The notes below the pieces were generated by a model. That model was not told where the DNA came from, searched no databases, and was given only the letters and a program-made list of their open reading frames with translations. Positions 10,749 to 18,600 of a DNA stretch of 46,297 nucleotides are shown here, in pieces (the first letter of the stretch is position 1; each line of letters opens with the position of its first letter). Location of the stretch: NCBI GenBank assembly GCA_016787345.1, contig JAEUUU010000057.1, positions 1-46,297 of the forward strand. The letters are read 5' to 3'. Source of the stretch: Saprospiraceae bacterium (lineage in GTDB: Bacteria > Bacteroidota > Bacteroidia > Chitinophagales > Saprospiraceae). The translations under genes were made by a program, and so were the position numbers.

Positions 10749-11411
10749 TTATACATTCAGGTATGTCATCAGCGAATCATACCGTTCCTTCAAATTGTCG
10801 GGGAAAAGTGATTCCGGGTACGTTTCGCGCACTTCGTACTCATGTCGTTCGTAAGAGGCGATAACCCGGCCGATGTCCTGCCGGTTGAGTTTCAGGGTAA
10901 CGTGTACGGTTTCCGAGTCGGCCGTCGAGGTAACAAAAGCGCTCAGCACTTTAGTATCTTCTTCTTCTGCAAGACGCGACAGGGTAGCCAGGGAATAATC
11001 GCGGCGGCCCATTTCCAGCACTACGATGCCGCCGGGTTCGGCAAAGGAGGCCATTTCGGAAAAACTGCGCAGCACTTCATTTTGTGTAATCAGGCCGAGG
11101 TACTGGTTTTCGTCGTCGATAACAGGGATGACGGTCAGGCGGTGCTCGCCCATCATGCGGAGCACTTCGAATACGTGCTGGCCGGCATGCACGGCGATAC
11201 GGCGCAGGTGCGAAAAATCGTACTCGCGCAGGGGTTCGTACAATTTATGGTTAAAAATGTCTTCTTCTGAAAGTACACCAAGCAGTTCCCGGCCTTCTAC
11301 GACCGGCAAATGCTTCACATGATGATCACTCAACAGGTGAAAAGCATCCCTGCCCGTTTGGTCAACGTGCAGTGAGGGAACATCATGGGCGATTAGATCT
11401 CTGGCAGTCAT
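10749..11411 (-). CDS. CBS-domain pair protein
   Basis: A 220-aa cytosolic protein with two tandem CBS motifs at about residues 1-60 (TARDLIAHDVPSLHVD ... HLPVVEGRELLGVLSEEDI) and 70-125 (FEVLRMMGEHRLTVIPVIDD ... GLITQNEVL). The C-terminal ~90 residues resemble an ACT-like regulatory fold (PGGIVVLEMGRRDYSLATLS). CBS pairs commonly bind adenosyl ligands; the ligand here is unknown. The layout matches a CBS family widespread in Bacteroidota. It is divergent from the aminotransferase and convergent with the adhesin. Stop is TAA. No Shine-Dalgarno sequence is visible. Confidence 0.88.
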   Translation of the reverse strand: MTARDLIAHDVPSLHVDQTGRDAFHLLSDHHVKHLPVVEGRELLGVLSEEDIFNHKLYEPLREYDFSHLRRIAVHAGQHVFEVLRMMGEHRLTVIPVIDDENQYLGLITQNEVLRSFSEMASFAEPGGIVVLEMGRRDYSLATLSRLAEEEDTKVLSAFVTSTADSETVHVTLKLNRQDIGRVIASYERHEYEVRETYPESLFPDNLKERYDSLMTYLNV

Positions 11412-11601
11412 GGCAAGCAGTGGATTACTGGTGTGGGTGTAAACGCAGTCCCTTTGTTTTTAATTCCATGTATAAGACGCAATTTCCTGTACCAATGGCA
11501 CAAATATGTGTCCAAATTTTTTTCCCGGCAAAAAAATTAAGCCCGGCGGACAATCTTCTTCCTTTGCAGTATCTATCACCCAAGACAAATACTTTCGGTA
11601 A

Positions 11602-12783
11602 ATGTTGAGTCAACGCCAGCTTTTTCTGCGCCACCTTGCCCAAACCTCCCCGGCGCCCCTTGCCCTGGAGATTGAGCGGGCCGAAGCTTGTTTTCTCATT
11701 GATCGTGACGGCCGTCGTTACCTCGACCTGATTGCAGGGATCGGCGTGAGCGTGCTGGGGCACCGGCACCCGCGGGTACAGGCTGCTGTGGAACAACAAT
11801 TGAACTGCTATTGGCACACGCTGGTATACGGTGAATTCGTGCTTTCGCCGCAGGTGCAACTAGCCTCCTTACTTGCCGATCAATTGCCGGGACTCGATTC
11901 GGTCTATCTTGTCAATTCCGGAACCGAAGCCACCGAAGGCGCTATGAAACTGGCCAAACGCGCCACGGGCCGACCGGAGATCATCGCCTGTAGGCGTGCC
12001 TATCACGGCAGTACGCAGGGGGCGGCCAGTTTGATGGACCCGACTGATTTTACCCGTGCCTACCAGCCGCTTTTGCCCGGTATACGGCATATCAATTTTA
12101 ATGATGAGGCCGATCTGGCATTCATATCCGAACGCACCGCGGCCGTTATTGTGGAAACTGTGCAAGCAGAATCCGGCATTTATTCGCCTCGGCCCGGGTG
12201 GCTGCAGGCCTTGCGTCAACGTTGCACGGAAACAGGCACCCTGCTTGTTCTGGATGAAATACAGGCCGGATGCGGCCGCACGGGCTCACTGTTTGCATTT
12301 GAACCGTATGGTATTGTGCCCGATGTTTTGCTTTTGGCCAAAGGGTTCGGCGGCGGCATGCCGATCGGTGCGTTTATTGCCCGCCGGGAACTTATGCAGG
12401 TATTATCGCACGACCCGCCGTTGGGGCATATCACCACTTTCGGAGGGCACCCGGTGTGCGCTGCCGCGGCATTGGCAACCTTGCAAGAATTGCTCGAATC
12501 GGATCTGATCGCGCGGGTGCCGGAGAAGGAAGCGCTGTTTCGTTCGCTCCTGGTACATCCTGCCATCCGCGAAATACGCAGTGCGGGACTTTGGCTGGCC
12601 GTCGAATTCGACACGGCCGAACAAGTGCAACGGGTTATCCGGTATGCTTTGGCACACGGCGTTATTACCGATTGGTTTTTGTTCAATGACAGAAGTTTGC
12701 GGATCGCGCCGCCGCTGACGATTGCGGAAGAAGAGATCAGAATGGCTTGCCGCGTTTTGCTGGACGCCTGTAGCGCACTGTAG
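11602..12783 (+). CDS. Class III (acetylornithine/ornithine-type) PLP aminotransferase
   Basis: 393 aa, normal length for the acetylornithine/4-aminobutyrate aminotransferase family. NSGTEATEGAMKLAKR (PLP-phosphate region), LVLDEIQAGCGRTG (conserved Asp) and LLLAKGFGGGMPIG with Schiff-base Lys247 are all visible, so it should be an active PLP transaminase; the substrate cannot be assigned. No arginine-biosynthesis gene is adjacent. A weak promoter-like TACTTTCG lies at 11590-11597, just before the ATG, implying a very short leader. The C-terminus (...DACSAL) and the TAG stop are encoded by the edge of the REP cluster: TGTAGCGCACTGTAG reads Cys-Ser-Ala-Leu-stop. Confidence 0.9.
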   Translation: MLSQRQLFLRHLAQTSPAPLALEIERAEACFLIDRDGRRYLDLIAGIGVSVLGHRHPRVQAAVEQQLNCYWHTLVYGEFVLSPQVQLASLLADQLPGLDSVYLVNSGTEATEGAMKLAKRATGRPEIIACRRAYHGSTQGAASLMDPTDFTRAYQPLLPGIRHINFNDEADLAFISERTAAVIVETVQAESGIYSPRPGWLQALRQRCTETGTLLVLDEIQAGCGRTGSLFAFEPYGIVPDVLLLAKGFGGGMPIGAFIARRELMQVLSHDPPLGHITTFGGHPVCAAAALATLQELLESDLIARVPEKEALFRSLLVHPAIREIRSAGLWLAVEFDTAEQVQRVIRYALAHGVITDWFLFNDRSLRIAPPLTIAEEEIRMACRVLLDACSAL

Positions 12784-13107
12784 CGCCGACTGTAGCGCCG
12801 ACCTCCAGGTCGGCGAAGTTGAGGGAAGAAATGCACCGCGATTATCCTGAGTAACTTGGACGGTATACCGCGCAAGAACCTCTCGTGGCCTTGGCTTATA
12901 ATCGCGGGCTATTGCCGCTCTCAGACTCGCCGACCTGGAGGTCGGCGCTACAGTCGGCGAAGTTGAGGGAAGAAATGCACCGCGATTATCCTGAATGCTT
13001 GAGACGGGATACTGCGCAAGTATTTATCGTGGCCTTGGCTTATAATCGCGGGCTATTGCCGCTCTCAGACTCGCCGACCTGGAGGTCGGCGCTACAGTCG
13101 GCGCTAC
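12780..13107. repeat. REP/BIME-like cluster A (two units) carrying both flanking stop codons
   Basis: Forward REP: GTAG 12792-12795 plus palindrome CGCCGACCTCCAGGTCGGCG 12796-12815. Reverse REPs: palindromes 12928-12947 and 13072-13091, each followed by CTAC, exactly 144 bp apart. Extra half-REPs give outer GTAG/CTAC copies at 12780-12783 and 13104-13107; these contain the TAG stops of the aminotransferase and the DUF2851 gene. Each ~100-bp core folds back on itself (CCGCGATTAT ... ATAATCGCGG). The core runs opposite to those of clusters B and C. The second unit lacks a full forward REP. Nothing else fills this 320-bp gap. Confidence 0.9.
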
Positions 13108-14369
13108 AGCGCGCAACTGAACACCGCACATTCCAGACAACGTTTCTGCTCGCAATACTGCGTTTTTAACTGCAACAACGCCTGACTTTGAAAAGCATCC
13201 CTGGCTGCGACGCCCAGTTGTTGCCACCCGCGCAGTACGGCATTGTCTTCAGGAGGTAATTGCTCAAGCAGTTGCACGGCTTTTTCCTGATACGCCGGTT
13301 GGAAGCGGATTTTGCCATAATGAAATAAAAATGGCGCCACCGTATTGATGAGCAGCGAATGGATAAAACCGGCCCCGGGGTGATGCGTCTGTGTGGCGGA
13401 AGGTTTGTCGAACAAATAATGGGTATGCCAGTATTCACTCACCGGAACGGCAAACAACTGCTCCCAGTCGCGCAATTGCTGCCCATCCAGAATTTGCCCG
13501 AACAAAGCGCCCGACTGCTGCCACAAAGCGGCAAACTGCGCCAGCCGGAGCGTGGGGAAATTGCCCGGGCGCATCCGGAGAAATTTCCACATACTGACCT
13601 GCAGAGGGGTCAGACAGTATTTGCGGCGCAAATGTGCATACTCCCTGGCCAGGGCGCGCGGGTATTCGTCCTCAAATGAAGCCTCCAGAAACCCGGCCTG
13701 CCCGAATATCAAAGCCTCCAGTTGAAAAAGGCTGCCGCGCTGTCGCACCAGCACTGGCAAAGGCAGCGAACGCGCCAGGGCTTCGAAGGGGTCGGTATTG
13801 ACTATTAATCCGTAGTTGCGCGCCAGTGCATGGTAAAAAGCCGATTCCCAATGATGGCCGGTTTCTGCCAGCCAGGCGGCAACCTGCGCCGTTTTTTGTT
13901 CCAGACGCTCAACCAGCAAACGATCAAGCCAGTTGTTCAAAACGATAGAAGGAACCTGGGAAACAAACCAGGCGCAGGGAATCCAGGCGCGTTCGTGTTC
14001 GAGGCGGAGGTAGTGTTCGAGCAATTTGGGAGGGATACGACCATGCAGACTAAGACAGGGGAGCGATTCGCCGCTGGAACGGCGGATGACCTGGTCCGGC
14101 TCAAAAACGACATGCAACACCACATTGTCGTACGCCCGGTCGGTGTCGTGGCGGTGCGCCAGCCATTCGGAGGCGCGTACGTGGATTTCCACGGCGCCGG
14201 CCCACAGTGTTTCATTCAGCCGGATACGCGCATTCAGAAAATCGGGGCCAGCATGCTCGTTGGGCTCGCCGGGATGTAGAATTTCAAGGTATTGGCCGTC
14301 GGTCGTGCGCAGATTTTGGCCGTCGAAACGCCGCCAGCGCCACAGGTAATGGAGAAATTTTTCGTGCAT
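13104..14369 (-). CDS. DUF2851 family protein
   Basis: A 421-aa soluble protein of the DUF2851 family, common in Bacteroidota and of unknown function. Recognisable stretches are the N-terminus MHEKFLHYLWRWRRFD, then LHPGEPNEHAGPDFLNARI and WAGAVEIHVRASEW. The ATG at 14369 was chosen because the family begins with this Leu-Trp/Phe motif; the frame runs back to a TTG at 14420, but that extension is not family-like. No signal peptide or membrane segment. The last codons (TGC GCG CTG TAG; Cys-Ala-Leu-stop) overlap the edge of REP cluster A. Convergent with the aminotransferase and divergent from the Asp-box T9SS gene. Confidence 0.85.
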   Translation of the reverse strand: MHEKFLHYLWRWRRFDGQNLRTTDGQYLEILHPGEPNEHAGPDFLNARIRLNETLWAGAVEIHVRASEWLAHRHDTDRAYDNVVLHVVFEPDQVIRRSSGESLPCLSLHGRIPPKLLEHYLRLEHERAWIPCAWFVSQVPSIVLNNWLDRLLVERLEQKTAQVAAWLAETGHHWESAFYHALARNYGLIVNTDPFEALARSLPLPVLVRQRGSLFQLEALIFGQAGFLEASFEDEYPRALAREYAHLRRKYCLTPLQVSMWKFLRMRPGNFPTLRLAQFAALWQQSGALFGQILDGQQLRDWEQLFAVPVSEYWHTHYLFDKPSATQTHHPGAGFIHSLLINTVAPFLFHYGKIRFQPAYQEKAVQLLEQLPPEDNAVLRGWQQLGVAARDAFQSQALLQLKTQYCEQKRCLECAVFSCAL

Positions 14370-14536
14370 AGCGGGAGCATTTTTTTCAAAGTTCGCCGCT
14401 GCCGGGCCGCCTGCTCCCAAGGCTTGAAAATTTATTTCAAAAAATGCACTGCTTGAAGATGGTTTTGCTTAATTTTTATTTCTAAAATTAATTCAATATT
14501 AATTGTTGATTTTTTAAAAAGGCAATTTGTCAAAAT

Positions 14537-14544
14537 TAGTTTTG
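14537..14544 (+). promoter_or_regulatory. Candidate -7 box (TAGTTTTG) upstream of the Asp-box T9SS gene
   Basis: Matches TAnnTTTG inside the AT-rich 250-bp divergent intergenic region. No clear -33 TTTG sits at the usual distance, so this is tentative. Confidence 0.35.
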
Positions 14545-14620
14545 TTTTTTATGCAACTGGCGCAAGCGGAAAAATCAAGAAAATTTTCACCCATTTTATT
14601 CATATTCAACTCAGATTGCA

Positions 14621-16021
14621 ATGAAGAAAATTGCCTTTACCCTCAGTCTCGTGTTCTTGTTAAACTCCGCTTTTTCCCAACAATGGGTTCCCGTTTCAAT
14701 CAACACCGCGCCCCCCAATTTCGACATGCTGGACATATCGGTCGTCAGCGAAAATGTCGTGTGGGTGGTGGCCGATTCCATTCATCAAAACTCATTTACC
14801 GGGCCAAACAATATTCCAATGGTGCTGCGCACGGTCGACGGCGGCAACAACTGGGACGTTTTCCGTGTGGAGGAAGCCATCGGCCGGTTTGTCTGGTCAA
14901 TTCAGGGATTTGATGAAAATACGGCGATTTTTACCACCAACCAGTTTCTGGCCTCCGATACGCGGCCCATTTTCAAAACAACCGATGGCGGGCAAAGTTG
15001 GATGCAGATCACACCGCCTGCCGCCTCCGGGGGCTTGCTCATCCATTTTTTCGACGCCATGAACGGCGTGGTAAACAACCGCCAGGGTACGTCGACCACT
15101 ACCGACGGCGGTAATACCTGGACGCAGGTGACCTCTCCCGCGGCCCCGGTATTTGCTGCCAACGAATTCAATATCCTCAATTATACGTGCAACTTTTCCG
15201 CCCAGGCGGGCGACCGGGTATGGATAGGTACCAGCAAGGGTCGCATTTATCGCACGCTCGACAGGGGCTACAACTGGACCATGAAACAGGTGGGTACTGC
15301 GAACGATTGTATCATGAGTATCGCCTTTACGGACACGCTCCACGGCGTAGCCAGTTCTATTGGTACCTATTCGCCGAGCACGGGCCTGCTAAACTATTAC
15401 TTTGAATCCAAACTTTTTTACACCAGCGACGGCGGCGATACCTGGACGCCCGTCGCCGACGTCCCGATCGGCAGGGTGACAACCCTGGAAGCCGTACCGG
15501 GCGCGCCGGGGCATTTTTTCGGCGGTTCTTTTATCGAGCAGTTCAGCGGAAATGCCAGTACCAGTATCTCGCTCAACTCCAATTACCTGGCGCCCGATGC
15601 CTGGGAAAGCACCTCGGCCGATTCCTTCCGTTTGCAAGGCGCCGAATTCCTCAGCCCAACCCTGGGGTACGCAATTGGCTGGTCGGCTCGTGCATCCGAA
15701 GAGGTGATTATCAACGGCAATACGTTCGCCAACAACTACATCCTGAAATGGACGGGCAACGTGGTGCCAGCCCAGGATTTGAAAGACCCTGTTCAGGAAG
15801 TTCGGGTGTTCCCCAATCCGGTATCCGATTGGCTGACGATTCAACTGCCCGATCCGGCTTCGGCGGCGTTCGTCCGCTTGTCCGACTGGAGCGGCAAAGT
15901 CATTTTTGAAGATGAAATGGCCGAGCCTCGATTGTTGATGAAGAGCCTCCCAGCCGGGGCTTACTGGCTACAGGTGCAATCCGGAGAAAATGTGACGCTG
16001 CATAAAGTCATCCGACAATAA
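14621..16021 (+). CDS. Secreted Asp-box (BNR/YCF48-like) propeller protein with T9SS sorting domain
   Basis: 466 aa. Signal peptide MKKIAFTLSLVFLLNSAFSQ is followed by five Asp-box repeats (TVDGGNNWDVF, TTDGGQSWMQI, TTDGGNTWTQV, TLDRGYNWTMK, TSDGGDTWTPV) spread over residues ~65-285, typical of a sialidase/YCF48-type beta-propeller. The last ~75 residues form a T9SS type A sorting domain (VRVFPNPVSDWLTIQL ... GAYWLQVQSGENVTLHKVI). It is predicted to be exported and anchored or released at the cell surface. No catalytic residues could be assigned, so enzymatic sialidase activity should not be assumed. Stop TAA, followed by a hairpin terminator at 16087. Confidence 0.9.
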   Translation: MKKIAFTLSLVFLLNSAFSQQWVPVSINTAPPNFDMLDISVVSENVVWVVADSIHQNSFTGPNNIPMVLRTVDGGNNWDVFRVEEAIGRFVWSIQGFDENTAIFTTNQFLASDTRPIFKTTDGGQSWMQITPPAASGGLLIHFFDAMNGVVNNRQGTSTTTDGGNTWTQVTSPAAPVFAANEFNILNYTCNFSAQAGDRVWIGTSKGRIYRTLDRGYNWTMKQVGTANDCIMSIAFTDTLHGVASSIGTYSPSTGLLNYYFESKLFYTSDGGDTWTPVADVPIGRVTTLEAVPGAPGHFFGGSFIEQFSGNASTSISLNSNYLAPDAWESTSADSFRLQGAEFLSPTLGYAIGWSARASEEVIINGNTFANNYILKWTGNVVPAQDLKDPVQEVRVFPNPVSDWLTIQLPDPASAAFVRLSDWSGKVIFEDEMAEPRLLMKSLPAGAYWLQVQSGENVTLHKVIRQ

Positions 16022-16086
16022 GCCCCGACGCCCACAAGGGCGCGGGAGGCTGATTAACAAGTCGGCCCAATAAATTTTACATCATG

Positions 16087-16135
16087 TGGCAAGACGCGCC
16101 GCGGACTTCCAGCCCGGTGCGTTTTGCCATTTTTA
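16087..16135 (+). terminator. Intrinsic terminator after the Asp-box T9SS gene
   Basis: Stem TGGCAAGACGC (16087-16097) / GCGTTTTGCCA (16119-16129), 11 bp with one G-T pair, followed by a T run (16130-16134). It lies 65 bp after the upstream stop and before the IMPACT promoter, separating the two transcripts. Confidence 0.65.
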
Positions 16136-16192
16136 TATCAACCAACTCGTTTACTTGTGCGCTCCGCGACGTACGAGACCCGAATGACGCTG

Positions 16193-16200
16193 TACCTTTG
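16193..16200 (+). promoter_or_regulatory. -7 box TACCTTTG of the IMPACT/pabB operon
   Basis: Exact TAnnTTTG match ending 7 bp before the ATG at 16208. This implies a leaderless or nearly leaderless mRNA and rules out the upstream in-frame start at 16124. No good -33 box is visible. Confidence 0.55.
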
Positions 16201-16207
16201 CGGGGTA

Positions 16208-16861
16208 ATGGCAGAAATGACCGATGTTTTTCGCACCCTTTCGGGGTCTTCGACCGGTGAGTTTAAAGACCGGGGCAGCAAATTCATTGCCTACGCCTGG
16301 CCGGTCCGCGACGAAGCCGAAGCGCTCGAACATCTCGAGCAGCTGCGCAAGGAGCATTTTAAAGCGCGTCACCACTGTTTTGCCTGGCGCATCGGGTTGT
16401 CCGGCGACCGGTTCCGCGCCAACGACGATGGCGAACCTTCCGGTACAGCCGGTCGGCCTATTCTCGGACAGATCGATTCGTTCGGCCTTACCGACATTGT
16501 CGTCATTGTCGTCCGGTATTTCGGCGGCACCCTTCTCGGGGCCTCCGGGCTGATCCACGCCTACCGGGAGGCCGCCGCCGAGGCGCTGCGCGCCGCGTTG
16601 ATCGAAGAAAAACTGGTGCTGGATCATTTCCGGCTGCAATTCGACTATGCACTGATGCCGGATGTGATGAATGCCGTCAAAAAATTCGACCTCTCCGTAC
16701 TTCATCAGGAGTTTGGCGACGACGGCGTGCTCGAAATCGGTATCCGGCAAAGCGAAACGGCCGATAAATTGCTCAAAATGAAGGCGTCTGTATGGAAAGT
16801 CAGCACCGACGAGGCGGCTGGTCTCGACTGGCCGCCGGGAATGAAAGTTTCCGCTTTGTGA
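16208..16861 (+). CDS. IMPACT/YigZ family protein
   Basis: 217 aa, the usual length for the YigZ/IMPACT family. UPF0029 core motifs are present: GEFKDRGSKFIAYAWPV, KARHHCFAWRIG, DGEPSGTAGRPILG, DIVVIVVRYFGGTLLGASG and LIHAYREAAAEAL. The C-terminal ~70 residues correspond to the DUF1949 domain. Bacterial members are poorly characterised; eukaryotic IMPACT regulates GCN2 signalling. The start at 16208 (MAEMTDVFRTL) was chosen from the promoter at 16193-16200 and the family N-terminus; ATG 16217 is an alternative. Its stop overlaps the pabB start by one base (TGATG), so the two genes are translationally coupled. Confidence 0.88.
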   Translation: MAEMTDVFRTLSGSSTGEFKDRGSKFIAYAWPVRDEAEALEHLEQLRKEHFKARHHCFAWRIGLSGDRFRANDDGEPSGTAGRPILGQIDSFGLTDIVVIVVRYFGGTLLGASGLIHAYREAAAEALRAALIEEKLVLDHFRLQFDYALMPDVMNAVKKFDLSVLHQEFGDDGVLEIGIRQSETADKLLKMKASVWKVSTDEAAGLDWPPGMKVSAL

Positions 16862-18144
16862 TGCGCCAGACTGCCGTTTTCCCCGTCGATGATGTCATTG
16901 CCCTGAAGCGCCGCCTGCTGGCCTGGGCCGATACGCACCCGGTTGCGCTCTACCTCGACAGCAATGGCCACCACGAGGCCAATTCTTCCTGGGAGTGTCT
17001 GGTGGCGACCGGCGCCGCCGCGTCGATCGAATGTGCCGCCGGAGGGGCTTTTGCTGCGCTGCGCGAATTTTGGACCGCACGGCGCGACTGGTGTTTCGGT
17101 TTTTTGGGTTACGACCTGAAAAACGAGTTGGAAAATCTCGGCTCGCGGCATCCCGACCCCCTGGGCTTTCCGGATTTGTATTTTTTCCAGCCCGACTGTG
17201 TCGTCGGTATTCGCCGGGGGCAACTGGAAATTTACAGTTTGACGCTGCCGCCGACTGCCGTGATGGAAGTGCTGGAGAGTCTTGTGCCGGATTCAGTTTC
17301 CAACAGGCAACAAGCGCCGCGGTTTGATGCCAGAATGCCGCGAGAACACTATCTGGATACCGTCGGGCATATCCGCCGGCACATTGTCGACGGCGATATT
17401 TACGAGATGAACCTCTGTCAGGAGTTTTTTGCGCGTCATGCCGAAATTGATCCGCAGACGGTTTTTGAACGGCTGAATGCATTGGCAAGGGCGCCGTTTT
17501 CTGCCTATTTGCGCTGTCTCGACCGCTATTTGCTGTGCGCAAGCCCGGAGCGTTTTTTGAAAAAAACGGGCGACAAACTGATTTCTCAACCCATCAAAGG
17601 CACCCGCCGGCGCGGCCAAACGCCCGAAGAGGATGCTCAAATCCGTGCCGACCTTTTTAACAGCGAAAAGGACCGCGCAGAGAACGTCATGATCGTCGAT
17701 CTGGTGCGCAACGATCTGGCGCGTCATTGTCGGCCCGGGTCGGTGCGTGTGGAAGAACTGTTCGGCATTTACACGTTCGAGACCGTACATCAAATGATTT
17801 CCACCGTCAGCGGAATACTCCGGCCCGAAGCCAGCGCTTTCGATGCCCTGCGCGACGCCTTTCCGATGGGCAGCATGACAGGCGCGCCGAAAGTGATGGC
17901 CATGGAACTCATCGAGCGCTACGAACACAGTCGGCGCGGCTTGTATTCCGGCGCTGTCGGCTACATCACGCCGGAGGGCGATTTTGATTTTAATGTGGTG
18001 ATTCGCAGTCTGTTGTACAATGCCGCTGACCGGTATTTGTCGGTGCAGGTCGGCGGTGCGATCGTATACGATTCCGTTCCGGAAGAGGAATACGAGGAGT
18101 GCCTGGTAAAAGCGGCCGCGATGCTGCGCTGTAGCACGCTGTAG
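16861..18144 (+). CDS. pabB: Aminodeoxychorismate synthase component I (chorismate-binding)
   Basis: 427 aa. Catalyses amination of chorismate to 4-amino-4-deoxychorismate for p-aminobenzoate and folate synthesis, normally with a PabA glutaminase, which is not in this window. The chorismate-binding domain fills the C-terminal half: ISQPIKGTRRRG with Lys246, DLFNSEKDRAENVMIVDLVRNDL, ELFGIYTFETVHQMISTV, MGSMTGAPKVMAME and SGAVGYITPEGDFDFNVVIR. The Lys in PIKGT is the PabB nucleophile; anthranilate synthase (TrpE) has Ala there, which supports PabB over TrpE. The start at 16861 overlaps the IMPACT stop (TGATG). The last codons CGC TGT AGC ACG CTG TAG come from the edge of REP cluster B. Confidence 0.9.
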   Translation: MRQTAVFPVDDVIALKRRLLAWADTHPVALYLDSNGHHEANSSWECLVATGAAASIECAAGGAFAALREFWTARRDWCFGFLGYDLKNELENLGSRHPDPLGFPDLYFFQPDCVVGIRRGQLEIYSLTLPPTAVMEVLESLVPDSVSNRQQAPRFDARMPREHYLDTVGHIRRHIVDGDIYEMNLCQEFFARHAEIDPQTVFERLNALARAPFSAYLRCLDRYLLCASPERFLKKTGDKLISQPIKGTRRRGQTPEEDAQIRADLFNSEKDRAENVMIVDLVRNDLARHCRPGSVRVEELFGIYTFETVHQMISTVSGILRPEASAFDALRDAFPMGSMTGAPKVMAMELIERYEHSRRGLYSGAVGYITPEGDFDFNVVIRSLLYNAADRYLSVQVGGAIVYDSVPEEEYEECLVKAAAMLRCSTL

Positions 18145-18600
18145 CGCCGACCTCCAGGTCGGCGAGTCTGAGAGCGGCAATAACCCGCGATATAAGCCAA
18201 TGCCACGATAGGCACTTGCGCAGAATACCGCCCCAAACACTCAGGATAATTGCGGAGCATTTCTGCTCTCAGACTCGCCGACCTGGAGGTCGGCGCTACA
18301 GGCGGCGCCGCTGAGAGCGGCAATAACCCGCGATCATAAGCCAATGCTACAATAGGCACCTGTGTAGAATACCGTCCCAAACACTCAGGATAATCGCGGA
18401 GCATTTCTTCTCTCAAAATCGCCGACCTGGAGGTCGGCGCTACAGACGGCGATGTTGAGAGCAGTAACACCCCGCGATCATAAGCCAATGCTACAATAGG
18501 CACTTGCGCAGAATACCGCCCCAAACACTCAGGATAATCGCGGAGCATTTCTGCTCTCAGACTCGCCGACCTGGAGGTCGGCGCTACGGGTCGGCGCTAC
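18131..18600. repeat. REP/BIME-like cluster B (three units) carrying both flanking stop codons
   Basis: Forward REP: GTAG 18141-18144 (its TAG is the pabB stop) plus palindrome 18145-18164. Reverse REPs: palindromes 18276-18295, 18420-18439 and 18564-18583, each followed by CTAC, with a period of exactly 144 bp. An additional half-REP gives CTAC 18597-18600, which holds the stop of the minus-strand T9SS gene. Cores fold back: in the third unit TGAGAGCAG 18456-18464 pairs with CTGCTCTCA 18551-18559, and CCGCGAT 18472-18478 pairs with ATCGCGG 18537-18543. An outer GTAG at 18131-18134 is read through as TGT-AGC. This fills the 450-bp convergent gap. Confidence 0.92.

Noticed and set aside
12885-13169. 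A 94-aa plus-strand gene in the REP cluster
   Set aside because: It is the translation of the repeat unit running into the DUF2851 gene antisense; the related frame in cluster B overlaps pabB. Kept only as a weak finding on the core frame.
14621-16021. Sialidase
   Set aside because: Asp-boxes alone do not indicate sialidase; no catalytic Arg triad or Tyr/Glu pair could be identified.
16861-18144. Anthranilate synthase TrpE
   Set aside because: The motif is PIKGT with Lys, as in PabB, not PIAGT; no trp genes are adjacent.
18131-18600. Possible CRISPR array, because of the regularly spaced repeats
   Set aside because: The intervals between palindromes are themselves repeated copies rather than unique spacers, the period is 144 bp, and no cas gene is present.
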